DNA of 64,000 nucleotides from Brevibacillus fulvus (GCF_016908525.1 NZ_JAFBEB010000015.1:21368-85367); one strand, 5' to 3'. Shown: positions 1-8,467, counted from the first letter of the stretch. Numbers and translations: made by a program. The notes: a model not told the origin generated them from the sequence alone.

Positions 1-4
1 ACAA

Positions 5-88
5 GTGGAAGATTTACGAGGACAGGTGTAGAAGGTAAGCGGACAGGTGGTGGATGTAAGAGGGTAACTGGAGGATTTACGAGGAAAT
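5..88. repeat. Four imperfect 21-bp tandem repeats
   Basis: Four consecutive 21-bp units begin at 5, 26, 47 and 68. Their shared pattern is roughly GTGGAGGAT-TA-GAGGACAG. The spacing is exact while the units differ at several positions. The period equals seven codons, and one plus-strand frame stays open from the window edge to a TGA at about 121, so this could be the repetitive tail of a truncated protein. It could equally be iterons of a phage or plasmid origin. The sequence does not decide between the two. Confidence 0.6.
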
Positions 89-127
89 CTGCCCCTTTCC
101 CCATACGGAACGGCAATAGGTGAATCC

Positions 128-169
128 TTAAAAGAGTTTAAAAGAGAAAATAAAAGAGAAATAAAAGAG
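128..169. repeat. Four phased TAAAAGAG direct repeats
   Basis: The motif TAAAAGAG, preceded by A or T, occurs at about 128, 138, 150 and 161, a spacing of 10-12 bp or about one helical turn. It sits just after the 21-bp repeats in accessory DNA. Helically phased short repeats are typical of protein-binding arrays such as replication-initiator sites, but simple A-rich low complexity is also possible. Confidence 0.5.
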
Positions 170-348
170 TTTCCTGATTCCCCTGCGTGGTGGGGGCTGC
201 GCCCCCATGTCCGCTTGGTTTTCTCTTCTTTTTGGGACTGTATGCTCTCCTGTACCCTCTCCAGTTCCCTTTCCTCTCAGAGCCACTTTTTCCCGTTCAG
301 CGGTAATAGGGCTGGTATCGCCCGCTTCCCGCTGACACTCGAATATTC

Positions 349-867
349 TTATCCTTGCATGTCCTTTTTCTCCCGTTTCTTACGTATGATGTCCTTTACT
401 TGCTCGGTCATCTTGTCTACAACCTCATCCTCAGTTGCTGGAAGCTCAGTATCTTCGCTAAGCTCCAGTCCTTTTTTGTATGTGCTGATACGCTCTCTTG
501 TTTTTTCTGGGTTATATTTGTCAGGCTCATGAAGTACCTTGACCTGTACAGGCTTATGCAAGATATAGTCTCTGAACTGCTCCAACGAGGTAATTTCTTG
601 GTCTTCTGGGAACCCTGTAGCCTCAGCAACCAGATCATATTTGTACATGGAACTCTCTACAAGTACTAAATTGTCAAAAAGTTTACGATTTCCGCATGGT
701 TGCTCCACATCAGTACGAATGGTTAACATGAGGTTCAGTCCCGGATTACCAGAACTAAATGTGGTGATATTTACTCTGGTAATGATCGCTTCATAGACCC
801 CCTCAGGTACGGGCGTAAAACCCGTCCCTTTTTCATTCTTAACTCCGTTAATGTTGATCTTTGCCAT
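349..867 (-). CDS. DUF669-family phage-type protein
   Basis: This 172-residue protein starts at an ATG at 867 (MAKININGV), rather than at a start six codons upstream that lacks a ribosome site. The sequence follows the DUF669 pattern: an N-terminal segment 'PEGVYEAIITRV', then 'SGNPGLNLMLTIRTDV', 'RKLFDNLVL' and a lysine-rich charged tail. DUF669 proteins occur in phage and integrative-element replication or recombination modules, often next to single-strand-binding or annealing proteins; their biochemical role is not firmly established. It is the last gene of the minus-strand accessory block in this window. The family call comes from pattern recognition. Confidence 0.7.
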   Translation of the reverse strand: MAKININGVKNEKGTGFTPVPEGVYEAIITRVNITTFSSGNPGLNLMLTIRTDVEQPCGNRKLFDNLVLVESSMYKYDLVAEATGFPEDQEITSLEQFRDYILHKPVQVKVLHEPDKYNPEKTRERISTYKKGLELSEDTELPATEDEVVDKMTEQVKDIIRKKREKKDMQG

Positions 868-1121
868 GCTAATCAGCCTCCACAATTGTGTATTTGTAGA
901 TGGAAAATGGAGCGGTCATTTTGTCGTACAAAACGTAGCCCGATAAAAAATCCATCTAAAAGAAATAACCCGAAACATCAAAATTTACCCCCTCGTACTA
1001 TGACCAGTGTGGAGAATACTGGGCTGGGCAATCTGGTAAATTTTATATACTGATGTAATTAAAAGGAATATATTTACTCAAAATGGTTTTATTGTCATTT
1101 ATTACAGGATAATAGCCGCCC

Positions 1122-1391
1122 TTATGGACGGCTATGGTCGGTAATCAGTGTAAACTTTTCTTCCAGTTCCTTCACTTTCTGGATAACTTCTTCTGTCTCG
1201 AACACCTTGAGCAAGATGTTCGCCAGATAGCCAATCGAATTGGCACTCTTACTGTCTATCTCGCCATTCCTTAGTTCATTGATCGTATTATTGAGCAGTC
1301 GTTTCACATCACTGGCAGACTGCACATACACATTCCGCTTCTTTGGCTTACCCTCTTCTGCTTTCACTGGAATACGCACAATATTGCTCAT
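1122..1391 (-). CDS. Hypothetical 89-residue protein
   Basis: The ATG at 1391 (MSNIVRIPV) is preceded by AAAGG about 12 bases upstream, so the open frame reaching further upstream is not needed. The protein is small, rich in Lys, Glu and Asn, and predicted helical over its second half (about residues 25-80), with a possible short coiled coil near 'VIQKVKELEEKF'. I do not recognise a family. It lies between the DUF669 gene and a noncoding stretch, in the same orientation as the other accessory genes. Confidence 0.6.
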   Translation of the reverse strand: MSNIVRIPVKAEEGKPKKRNVYVQSASDVKRLLNNTINELRNGEIDSKSANSIGYLANILLKVFETEEVIQKVKELEEKFTLITDHSRP

Positions 1392-1482
1392 TCCGAGTTC
1401 CATCCTTTCATTGCTTTCGTTATTCTTAAAAATCAATCTGCCTCTGCTCCCCCTCTTCAGCACATCACCAGACCGATTATAG

Positions 1483-1570
1483 CCTAGGAACTTTATAGGC
1501 GATCTGTCTCGGCTGGTATGTTTTATCGTCCTCGACCGTTTCGTTGAAAATTGCCCTATAAGTTCCTAGG
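1483..1570. repeat. 17-bp inverted repeat
   Basis: The arm CCTAGGAACTTTATAGG at 1483-1499 is repeated in inverse orientation at 1554-1570, differing by one T. The right arm is embedded in a perfect 14-bp palindrome, AGTTCCTAGGAACT (1561-1574). The arms are 54 bp apart in a region without a convincing gene. This could be a recombination site, an operator or the scar of a mobile element; nothing here identifies the enzyme or regulator. Confidence 0.55.
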
Positions 1571-1582
1571 AACTCCTACATA

Positions 1583-1732
1583 TCACACCCCAACCACATA
1601 CTGATGATATGGACACGGCAGAATCACCTTGTTCTTCATCTGCTCCATCTGTCCGTAATCGGAAGCCCCGAACCAATTCGGCAGCGATCTGGGCGATTTT
1701 CGTCTATCAACTTGCTTAGCTGATCGGTTCCG
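1583..1732 (-). pseudogene. Gene remnant without start codon
   Basis: A minus-strand frame open from a stop at 1733-1735 to a TGA at 1583-1585 encodes about 49 residues ending in 'KVILPCPYHQYVVGV'. The composition looks protein-like, with 'SLPNWF' in the middle, but there is no suitable start codon or ribosome site. I read it as the C-terminal remnant of a decayed gene. A resemblance of 'LPNWF' to the tails of DnaD-type phage replication proteins is speculative. Confidence 0.3.
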
Positions 1733-1867
1733 TCAAGGTGTTTCATCGTCAGAAATTTTTTCTGCGAAAATCGGTTATCATCTCTTTATCATGGGCGGCA
1801 CAACCCATCCCGCTTATCTGCCACATAACAGGGGGGATGAGCTTACATTTCCAATACCCAGCATAAG

Positions 1868-1905
1868 AAAAAAGCAGGTTTCTCATGGAGAAAAACCTAC
1901 TTTTT
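1868..1905 (-). terminator. Rho-independent terminator
   Basis: A hairpin with arms pairing AGTAGGTTT with AAACCTGCT on the minus strand is followed by six T residues. It lies about 120 bp downstream of the hypothetical gene at 2023 and would end that transcript. The A/T-flanked symmetry means it could also work in the other direction. Confidence 0.6.
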
Positions 1906-2022
1906 GTTGATCGGGATTGTGTAATTTTTGAACTCGTTTCCATCATGGGCGGTACGGCTGGGATGGTAGTATCTAAGGAAACATAAGTTTCTTATCCAGT
2001 AAAAAGAAAACTTTAGGGGGGG

Positions 2023-2310
2023 TTACTTCTCCACTACAGCCGCTATTGCTTTCAACAGAGTCGATGTTTCGGTACGATTCAGCTTCTTCCCATGCAGCAC
2101 TTTGTCAAATATCTGCTGTAGTGCCGCTTGATTCCCAGACCGTTTCGGCTTATTCCCCACTTCCTTGTCCAGATAGATCATATGGTCAACCGTAGTGATC
2201 TTTTTCCCCCGCTCTTCTTTATCCGTTATCGTCATGACGGATGTGAGCGAGTCTGCCGTTTTATCCGGCAAGGGTATTTTGGTCTCAATGGTTACACCTG
2301 AGCTAGACAT
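2023..2310 (-). CDS. Hypothetical 95-residue protein
   Basis: The ATG at 2310 (MSSSGVTIE) has AAAGGAAG eight bases upstream; a GTG three codons earlier is less well placed. The protein has an N-terminal Thr/Asp-rich half and a basic C-terminal helix-forming region (about residues 53-95, with 'LQQIFDKVLHGKKLNRTE'). I do not recognise it. It overlaps the 3' end of the preceding gene by 19 bases, which suggests translational coupling, and is followed by a terminator. Confidence 0.6.
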   Translation of the reverse strand: MSSSGVTIETKIPLPDKTADSLTSVMTITDKEERGKKITTVDHMIYLDKEVGNKPKRSGNQAALQQIFDKVLHGKKLNRTETSTLLKAIAAVVEK

Positions 2311-2708
2311 GCTCTCCACTTCCTTTCCAACTGATCAAAGTTTTGCATTACGTCTGGATTTGTAGCCACAATCAAGTCTCTGTAAACGTCTATTTCTTCT
2401 GCTGGTAAAAGCCCTACCTCATCCAGCATATAATGCAGGTATTCGATCATCACGCTGGGATAAAAGGTACAAGAATAATGGATTTCTGTTATATGGGAAC
2501 AGGCATACGCCTGATTGATCTCTTCGTATTCCAAGAAAACGAGCAGTCTTGCCCTTGTAGCTCTCTTTTCCAGTGGTAACGTTGCCAGCACTTCATCTGG
2601 AACAAAGCCTAATCGGGCTATTCTCTTCTGTATCTGTTCCCGATCTTGCTTTTCCAATTGGCTGAGCATCTTTTGTGATCGGTTCAGTGCCACTTTTGTT
2701 CCTGCCAT
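2292..2708 (-). CDS. Hypothetical 138-residue protein
   Basis: The ATG at 2708 (MAGTKVALN) has AAGGAG eight bases upstream, favouring it over a GTG three codons earlier. The protein begins with a charged, probably helical segment ('KMLSQLEKQDREQIQKRIARL') and continues with a Tyr- and Leu-rich middle ('IEYLHYMLDEVGLLPAEEIDVY'). No membrane segment or known motif is visible. It sits in a run of small minus-strand genes (2969 to 2023) with overlapping ends, so probably one operon. Function unknown. Confidence 0.65.
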   Translation of the reverse strand: MAGTKVALNRSQKMLSQLEKQDREQIQKRIARLGFVPDEVLATLPLEKRATRARLLVFLEYEEINQAYACSHITEIHYSCTFYPSVMIEYLHYMLDEVGLLPAEEIDVYRDLIVATNPDVMQNFDQLERKWRACLAQV

Positions 2709-2814
2709 TATGTTCACTCCTTAACTCGGCAATGAGCTTGGTTGCTGAGCAGATGAAGTCGGCAGGATAATAACCATACCCGCCTAAGGATACAAACCTT
2801 CTAGTTCTGCTCAT
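2593..2814 (-). CDS. Hypothetical 73-residue protein, long overlap
   Basis: The start overlaps the stop of the preceding gene as ATGA (2811-2814), a typical coupled start. The first 35 residues (MSRTRRFVSLGGYGYYPADF...) look like a real protein. The last 40 residues lie within the next gene in another frame, and their composition (Gly, Thr, Ser, Arg) looks like readthrough of that frame. The gene may therefore be a frameshifted or extended short protein. Its function is unknown. Confidence 0.4.
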   Translation of the reverse strand: MSRTRRFVSLGGYGYYPADFICSATKLIAELRSEHNGRNKSGTEPITKDAQPIGKARSGTDTEENSPIRLCSR

Positions 2815-2969
2815 TTTCCTCTTACCTTAAATGATCGAATGACAAATCGTTTTCTTCCACGATTTCTAAGTGTGGTATGCTGTCCCGTCCATTCTTTTAG
2901 CCTGTGCTGTAGAATCCTATCCCAGCAATACAGTCCAAACAACACACATAACACATCCAGTCCCGTCAT
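2811..2969 (-). CDS. Small single-pass membrane protein, 52 residues
   Basis: The ATG at 2969 (MTGLDVLCV) has a strong GGAGGG eight bases upstream. Residues 4-17 (LDVLCVLFGLYCWD) form a short hydrophobic segment followed by a strongly basic tail, so a small membrane-anchored protein with a cytoplasmic tail is likely. It is the first gene of the minus-strand block and faces the recombinase across about 270 bp. No family recognised. Confidence 0.55.
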   Translation of the reverse strand: MTGLDVLCVLFGLYCWDRILQHRLKEWTGQHTTLRNRGRKRFVIRSFKVRGK

Positions 2970-3235
2970 TGCCGTTCCCTCCAAACATGTCCACTTTACT
3001 TCTAAACTCTCCCGCTTCTGTAATTGGCTCAAAGTGTTATCTATATCTCAAAAAGCCTGTAATCTTCACAGTCGTCATAGATACAGGGAGTAAATTTTGA
3101 TGTTCTCGCCTTCTTTTATGTAGAGCATTTTCACGAAAAAAGGGATTGAGATGCGGTTCCCTCATCGAAAAAATTTGTGTTTGATGAGGCTCTGCCAAGT
3201 GTGGAAATGCACTGATTCATAGGGAGGCGTTGTAG

Positions 3236-4810
3236 ATGTTTGATAACTTGAAATCCGTTGCGATCTATGCTCGAGTAAGTACTGAGGAGCAAGCTGAGGA
3301 AGGTTACTCTATACAGGCTCAGTTGGACACATTGAGACAATATGCTAAACAAAACCGATATATAGTTTCCAAGGAGTATAAAGACGAAGGTATATCTGGC
3401 AAGTCAATACAGAATCGTCCTCAACTCCAACAGTTACTGCGAGATGCCAAACAAGGGCTGTTTCAAGAAGTGATCGTTTGGAAGATTAACCGGATTTCAC
3501 GTAACCAACTTGATCTGTTGACCATCGTAGACGAACTGCAAAAACATGGTGTTTCCTTCCGCAGCTATACCGAGAATTTTGAAACAGAGACACCAATGGG
3601 CAGATTTGCTCTCCAAATGATGGGGTCAGTTGCGGAACTGGAGCGTAATACAATTGTCGATAACGTCAAAATGGGCATGAAACAACGTGCCAGACAAGGG
3701 AAATGGAACGGTGGTAAAGTTTTGGGGTATGAGTCTGTTGAAGTGGAAGGCAGTACATTCCGTAAACGAAAGGAGACCAGACTCGTAATTGTGGAATCAG
3801 AAGCGGCATTGGTACGGATGATCTTTGAAAAATACGCCAGTGGAAAAGGGATAAAAGCGATTGCCAATGAACTAAATCACCTCGGCTACAAGACCAAATG
3901 GGGCAAGCCTTTTAGTGTAGTGGCAGTTAAAGACATCCTGAATAACCCGCTTTATGTAGGCAAAATCCGTTTCAATAAACAAGAGAATTGGACAGTTAAA
4001 AGACGTAAAGGTACCAATGCCAGCCCCATTCTGGCAGATGGTGAGCATGAACCAATCATTTCTGAAGAACTCTGGAACACCGTACAAGCCATGTACAAGA
4101 CAAAATCCGAAAAGCCAGCACAGGTGTTTCATGGCTCCTTTCCCTTTACTGGGGTCATGCGCTGCCCTATGTGTGGGCATGGTATGGTTGCTCAGCGTGC
4201 CACTCGTAAAAACAAGAATGGGGAAATCAAATACACACTGTACTATCAATGTGGACAGTTTGCCAATAAAGGCTCTGCGGTATGCCGGGCGAATAGCGTT
4301 AGGGCAGATTATGCTGAAGAAGAGATTCTTGCTCGTATAGAGAAGATAGTAAGCCAGCCACAGATTACGGCAGATGTGGCAAAGGAGCTTGGGCAACGCC
4401 AAGAAGTGGACAAAGAGCCACTTGAGCAGGAATTGAAGCATGTCGATAAAAAACTTGCCGACTTAAAGCGAAAAATTAGTAAGTACTTTGTATTGTATGA
4501 AAATGATCAGCTTGAAGCCGAGGAGTTGAGAAAACGAGTACGAGAATTATCTGAAATGGAGCAACGGCTGTCTATACGGAAAGCGGAAATTGAGAATCAA
4601 CTGAAATCTGGTGATATCACTCCCATACCGTTTGAGGTATTGAAGGGTATGCTAAGGGAGTTTCGGAAGGTATTTAAGCGGGCTGATCATGTAAAAAGAA
4701 AGCAGTTGGTACATGCGTTGATAAAGGAAATAACTGTGACATCCGGTAGGAAGATAGATAAGATTGAATGGAAATTTGATGATCTAAAGGAGACTTTACT
4801 CGTAAGCTAG
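3236..4810 (+). CDS. Large serine recombinase/integrase
   Basis: This 524-residue protein has the large serine recombinase layout: an N-terminal resolvase domain (about 6-150), with the nucleophile in 'YARVSTEEQ' (Ser at about residue 15) and the 'RISRNQLD' segment, a recombinase DNA-binding domain (about 170-290), a zinc-ribbon region (CPMCGHG ... YQCGQF ... VCRAN, about 310-355) and a C-terminal coiled coil (about 390-465). The ATG at 3236 has AGGGAGG nine bases upstream. Such enzymes integrate and excise phages and genomic islands without needing host factors. It is convergent with hamB and is the likely mobility enzyme of the island beside rlmH. It could also belong to a cryptic prophage. 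Confidence 0.93.
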   Translation: MFDNLKSVAIYARVSTEEQAEEGYSIQAQLDTLRQYAKQNRYIVSKEYKDEGISGKSIQNRPQLQQLLRDAKQGLFQEVIVWKINRISRNQLDLLTIVDELQKHGVSFRSYTENFETETPMGRFALQMMGSVAELERNTIVDNVKMGMKQRARQGKWNGGKVLGYESVEVEGSTFRKRKETRLVIVESEAALVRMIFEKYASGKGIKAIANELNHLGYKTKWGKPFSVVAVKDILNNPLYVGKIRFNKQENWTVKRRKGTNASPILADGEHEPIISEELWNTVQAMYKTKSEKPAQVFHGSFPFTGVMRCPMCGHGMVAQRATRKNKNGEIKYTLYYQCGQFANKGSAVCRANSVRADYAEEEILARIEKIVSQPQITADVAKELGQRQEVDKEPLEQELKHVDKKLADLKRKISKYFVLYENDQLEAEELRKRVRELSEMEQRLSIRKAEIENQLKSGDITPIPFEVLKGMLREFRKVFKRADHVKRKQLVHALIKEITVTSGRKIDKIEWKFDDLKETLLVS

Positions 4811-4821
4811 CTAAAGGGTTA

Positions 4822-4856
4822 AGCAAGGCGAAGCAAAATAAGTGCTTCGCCTTGCT
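4822..4856. terminator. 14-bp perfect hairpin between convergent genes
   Basis: AGCAAGGCGAAGCA at 4822-4835 pairs perfectly with 4843-4856 across a 7-base loop. It stands 11 bp after the recombinase stop and 93 bp from the hamB stop. No T-run follows on either strand, so it is not a textbook intrinsic terminator, but its position between convergent genes favours transcription termination or transcript-end protection. Confidence 0.5.
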
Positions 4857-4949
4857 CCCTCATCGTTTCGCTTCAAGAAAACTGTTGGTAATGGAAAAAG
4901 AAATATTCCGTCCAATATTGCTGTTCTTTGACCATTAATCGGTATCTAC

Positions 4950-7535
4950 TTAGCTATTTCGCCCGATAAGAATATGCATAACCTCTTGAATTATTATTGG
5001 GGACAATTCAAGCGATTCTAGATTAACAGTATTTAACCACTCAAGACATTGGTCAGTATTATAATTATCATGAACAATCAGTTCTGACAATGCGATGGCA
5101 GTAGTTCTAGAAAGTCCAAGGCTCATTAGGGAAATTTGTGTTTGCTGTGATGCACCGAACTCAAGCCAGATATTTAGTTTTGGTAGATCCATTGCTAAAT
5201 CTGTAAACCCTTCCTTTTCAAGGAAGTATTTAAGGATATCAATATAGCACGAAGAATACTTTGCAAATTTAAATCTTGCAAATTCCTCTATGTCCCGCAT
5301 TGTTTCTCTGATTACGCTAGGTAATGTTTTCTTCTTATCCTTTCTTTTTCTCCAATATCCCCAATTCCGTTCAATAATCCAAGCCAACCCATATCCTCTC
5401 ATCCAATTTGTGACTAGCACTGCTCTATATTCGTTTAGCTGTGGCGGATCACCTGAGAGATGTTTTGAGATTCTCCCTATTACTCTTACATAACTTTCAT
5501 ATGCCTCTTCACTTTCAGGTAAAGCTGGTATTAACTCAGTATAATCTCTCTCAAATGAAGAAAAATAATCAAGTAGCGATTGTTGTGCTATAGGGCTTAT
5601 TCCTGGATTTCGGTAAATAATCTTCTTTGGTATTTCAATTTTTTCGAGAACCTTAGCACATTCATGTTCAATTTGGTCAATTATTTCATCACTAGAAGGA
5701 TATCTTGAAATAACAGGTGATTTTTTTAGTTCATCATATCGTATACGTTCTCCTAAGAGATAAGTAAATGTATATTCTAACTCTTGTTCAGACGCCGCAA
5801 CTTTCCGTGGTGTTCCATCAGATATAAATTTAACTAAATCATCGCCTTTTTTCTGCAAGACTTCCTTTATGGTACTTGTAATTGGATACTTCCTTTTATT
5901 ACGTGGAGGCCCATCTCCCCATACTTTATCATTGGGGTCAATACAAATTACATTTCCTTGAAATTCCTTCCCTTGTCTACCTGCTCGCCCTGCTAAGTTC
6001 CAAAAATCAATCTCGCTCATTGGTTTTTTCATGCCTTTTTTTGGGCCTCTAAGAAATATTGTTTTTGCTGGAAGGTTTACTCCTTCAATAAGTGTTGAAG
6101 TACAAACAAGAAAATGAATTTTCCCGCTTGTAAACAGTCTTTCTATTTCATTTCTGACAAGTAAAGGCATATTTCCATAATGAAATGCAACTCTTCTACC
6201 TAACGCTTGCACAAGAGTATAATTTTTATTTATTACTTTCTTGACAAGGTTGATTAATTCTACGATTTCTTCATCATCTGTTTCACACGCTTTTCCTTGT
6301 AATGTCCATAATTGTAGAGCAGTTTTTTCAGCATCAGCGGCACCATTTACATAAATTAGGTTTCCACCATTTTTACTAGCCAAAGAAAAAGCAACAATTG
6401 GTAACCTCATACTTTTTCTTGCTGGTCTATCTGATACCTCAAACTTACCTAATTTTAGTATCTCATTTTTATAACATAATTCCATTTGCCACTGCTTTGC
6501 TTTTGTAGACACTTGGGAAACCCATATTAAATTTTGGTTTACTGCAACTTGCTCTGATGATATGGGATGTTTTATTGAGTTCTCTGGAGCTTGTTTGAGC
6601 AAAAATTCAGGGTTTTCGGTCATGGGACTGGAAAAATATACCCTAACTGAATTATTTCTCCTTCTTGTTTCCTCAATAACTTGCTCCAATAAAACACCTC
6701 TTGTTCCATCACCAATTTTTTGAGCTTCATCAACTATTAATAAATGCGGTTTAAAAGTTGGGTAATCACTTAGTAACCACTGTAACCTCTCTTGTGTTAA
6801 TATAAGAACTATCCTTTTTTTGTTCCAACCATTGGGTAAGCTTGGAACTGAACTGACAAATACATTATCAAGTCCTCTTTCATTTAAAGCATCAATTATT
6901 TCAAACTCAACTTGTTGAATTAATGCTCTTGTAGGTACCATAAACACAATGTTTTTTTCTTCGCCTGCTATTAAGCTATCCTCTACAATTCTCCTCAAAA
7001 TAAAGGATTTACCTGCTGACGTAGGCGCTGAGATACTTAGCCACTGATTGTTTTGGGCACTATCGTAAACTGACTTTTGGAACCTATTAATTGATACGAT
7101 TTTGTAATCCTCAGAATTTAAAATAGAAAACTTAATCCTTCTCTGCATCATATCCAAATGTAGAGGAAACGGTATATTTTCTTCAAAATTTTTTGGAATT
7201 AAATTCCTTCTCATAGCAAGTTTAAGTGAAGGGGTATTTGTCAATGTATCCAAAATTATTGCAGAAGCAATTTTATAATTATTATGTTCTGGCTCTGAAT
7301 TTAAGCAATACTGAGCAATTCTTAAAGCAGCGTCTTGACATACTCCTACTTCACTTTTTGCTAATACGCTCGCACATTTAAGCATATAATTCCAATCGAT
7401 AGAACTACACTCATAATCTTTGCTTATTAGAGGGAACTGGGAACCAACTGATTGTAGTAATAAATTTTGGTATAACTCTTGAAAACCATCGAGTTCTATT
7501 AATTTTTCTGGCAATCCTTTTTCTTTAGAGGGCAT
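4950..7535 (-). CDS. hamB: Hachiman defence helicase HamB
   Basis: This 861-residue SF2 helicase has a Q-motif-like 'RFQKSVYDSA' (151-160), Walker A 'APTSAGKS' (170-177), motif Ia 'PTRAL' (201-205), a DEAQ box (269-272), motif III 'SSP' (302-304), motif V 'TSTLIEGVNLPA' (479-490) and motif VI 'GRAGR' (516-520), followed by a roughly 340-residue helical C-terminal part. The motif V and VI forms are Ski2-like. The N-terminal 150 residues are not catalytic. It follows hamA by 35 bp on the same strand. In Hachiman, HamB is the DNA-sensing helicase that controls the HamA nuclease. The gene is clearly more AT-rich than the core genes, which suggests recent acquisition. The assignment rests on the gene pair; the helicase alone would be non-specific. 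Confidence 0.85.
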   Translation of the reverse strand: MPSKEKGLPEKLIELDGFQELYQNLLLQSVGSQFPLISKDYECSSIDWNYMLKCASVLAKSEVGVCQDAALRIAQYCLNSEPEHNNYKIASAIILDTLTNTPSLKLAMRRNLIPKNFEENIPFPLHLDMMQRRIKFSILNSEDYKIVSINRFQKSVYDSAQNNQWLSISAPTSAGKSFILRRIVEDSLIAGEEKNIVFMVPTRALIQQVEFEIIDALNERGLDNVFVSSVPSLPNGWNKKRIVLILTQERLQWLLSDYPTFKPHLLIVDEAQKIGDGTRGVLLEQVIEETRRRNNSVRVYFSSPMTENPEFLLKQAPENSIKHPISSEQVAVNQNLIWVSQVSTKAKQWQMELCYKNEILKLGKFEVSDRPARKSMRLPIVAFSLASKNGGNLIYVNGAADAEKTALQLWTLQGKACETDDEEIVELINLVKKVINKNYTLVQALGRRVAFHYGNMPLLVRNEIERLFTSGKIHFLVCTSTLIEGVNLPAKTIFLRGPKKGMKKPMSEIDFWNLAGRAGRQGKEFQGNVICIDPNDKVWGDGPPRNKRKYPITSTIKEVLQKKGDDLVKFISDGTPRKVAASEQELEYTFTYLLGERIRYDELKKSPVISRYPSSDEIIDQIEHECAKVLEKIEIPKKIIYRNPGISPIAQQSLLDYFSSFERDYTELIPALPESEEAYESYVRVIGRISKHLSGDPPQLNEYRAVLVTNWMRGYGLAWIIERNWGYWRKRKDKKKTLPSVIRETMRDIEEFARFKFAKYSSCYIDILKYFLEKEGFTDLAMDLPKLNIWLEFGASQQTQISLMSLGLSRTTAIALSELIVHDNYNTDQCLEWLNTVNLESLELSPIIIQEVMHILIGRNS

Positions 7536-7570
7536 AGGAAATCTCCTTTAAAAAGGCTTCACGAAAATCA

Positions 7571-8356
7571 TCAACCGATGGGAACGGAATAAGAAACACC
7601 TCTATATTCTAGCTTTTTAAAAGTTGGGCTTTTAGGGTTCAGATAATTTAAGAATGCCTGTTCGAGCAAAGGATCACATAAATCAATGTTATCTCGGAAC
7701 AATTGAAGATCCCTATCTTGTGCAGAGTCTGTGCCGCCATCATCTATTAAAAATGGTTTTAAACTGTCTAAGCATTTACTTATTGCGTTATCAATGCTGG
7801 TATATAATTTAGATTCTCCCCAATAGAGTGATAGTTTTTGTGTATTGTTATCAAATTGGGCATATATCCCATCCGATCCATGAAAATGCATTTCTTTGCT
7901 TGTTTTTAAGGGCATTTTACACATTACCTGTGGCAATCCTAGAAAAGTTTGAGTCAATAAGTACAGGAGCATTTCACCACCTTCTCCAGTCTGTGAGAGT
8001 GAAGTGAATAATTGCCTAGCTTTAACTGCCAACTCAGTCCATTTAACAGTTGACCTAGTTTTAATCATATGATTATGTGCTTCAAGAATTTCACTTCTAG
8101 GAATAGAATAATCTATAACTGCCGCAGCAACAGCGCGTGCTAAATCTTTAACTCTCGGGCGATCATTGCCATCATGAGAAATTGTATGACAATGAAGTTT
8201 TGCCTTCGTATTTAGTATTTGTATGTTAGTTGCTACACAATTGAAGTAAGCATCTAAGTCTTTACCGTCTCCAACAACTAATTTTTTTATCTTAGCTTCC
8301 AAGTCTCCTACATTAGTTACTTTAGATGCTTTAACTTTTCTCGCAGGTACTGCCAT
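7571..8356 (-). CDS. hamA: Hachiman effector HamA (DUF1837)
   Basis: This 261-residue protein uses the ATG at 8356 (MAVPARKV), with GGGAGGG six bases upstream. The C-terminal half shows the DUF1837 pattern: 'GEGGEMLLYLL' (Glu at about 128), 'FHGSDGIYAQF' (Asp at about 162) and 'LSLYWGESKLY' (Glu181-x-Lys183). These positions match a PD-(D/E)xK-type nuclease core. In Hachiman systems HamA forms a complex with HamB and degrades DNA once phage-derived DNA is sensed. A likely -10 element (TATAAT on the minus strand, 8402-8407) lies upstream; no clear -35 is visible. The gene is AT-rich and lies directly downstream of rlmH. The family call is from recognised motifs and the pairing with hamB. Confidence 0.82.
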   Translation of the reverse strand: MAVPARKVKASKVTNVGDLEAKIKKLVVGDGKDLDAYFNCVATNIQILNTKAKLHCHTISHDGNDRPRVKDLARAVAAAVIDYSIPRSEILEAHNHMIKTRSTVKWTELAVKARQLFTSLSQTGEGGEMLLYLLTQTFLGLPQVMCKMPLKTSKEMHFHGSDGIYAQFDNNTQKLSLYWGESKLYTSIDNAISKCLDSLKPFLIDDGGTDSAQDRDLQLFRDNIDLCDPLLEQAFLNYLNPKSPTFKKLEYRGVSYSVPIG

Positions 8357-8467
8357 TTTGTTCCCTCCCAGTAGGGACATAGATATATGAATATACTGAT
8401 TATTATACTAAAAACTGGGACTGTAGTGCTAGTAATGGAAACAATAGTTTTTTCAAAACCGTTGCCG

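Noticed and set aside
1749..1946. 65-codon minus-strand frame near the 1.9-kb terminator
   Set aside because: It contains the terminator hairpin and lacks a ribosome site.
3131..3352. 73-codon minus-strand frame over the recombinase start
   Set aside because: Overlaps the well-supported recombinase start and its ribosome site.
1..8460. CRISPR array
   Set aside because: The only short repeats (5-88, 128-169) lack regular spacers and repeat length of a CRISPR array.
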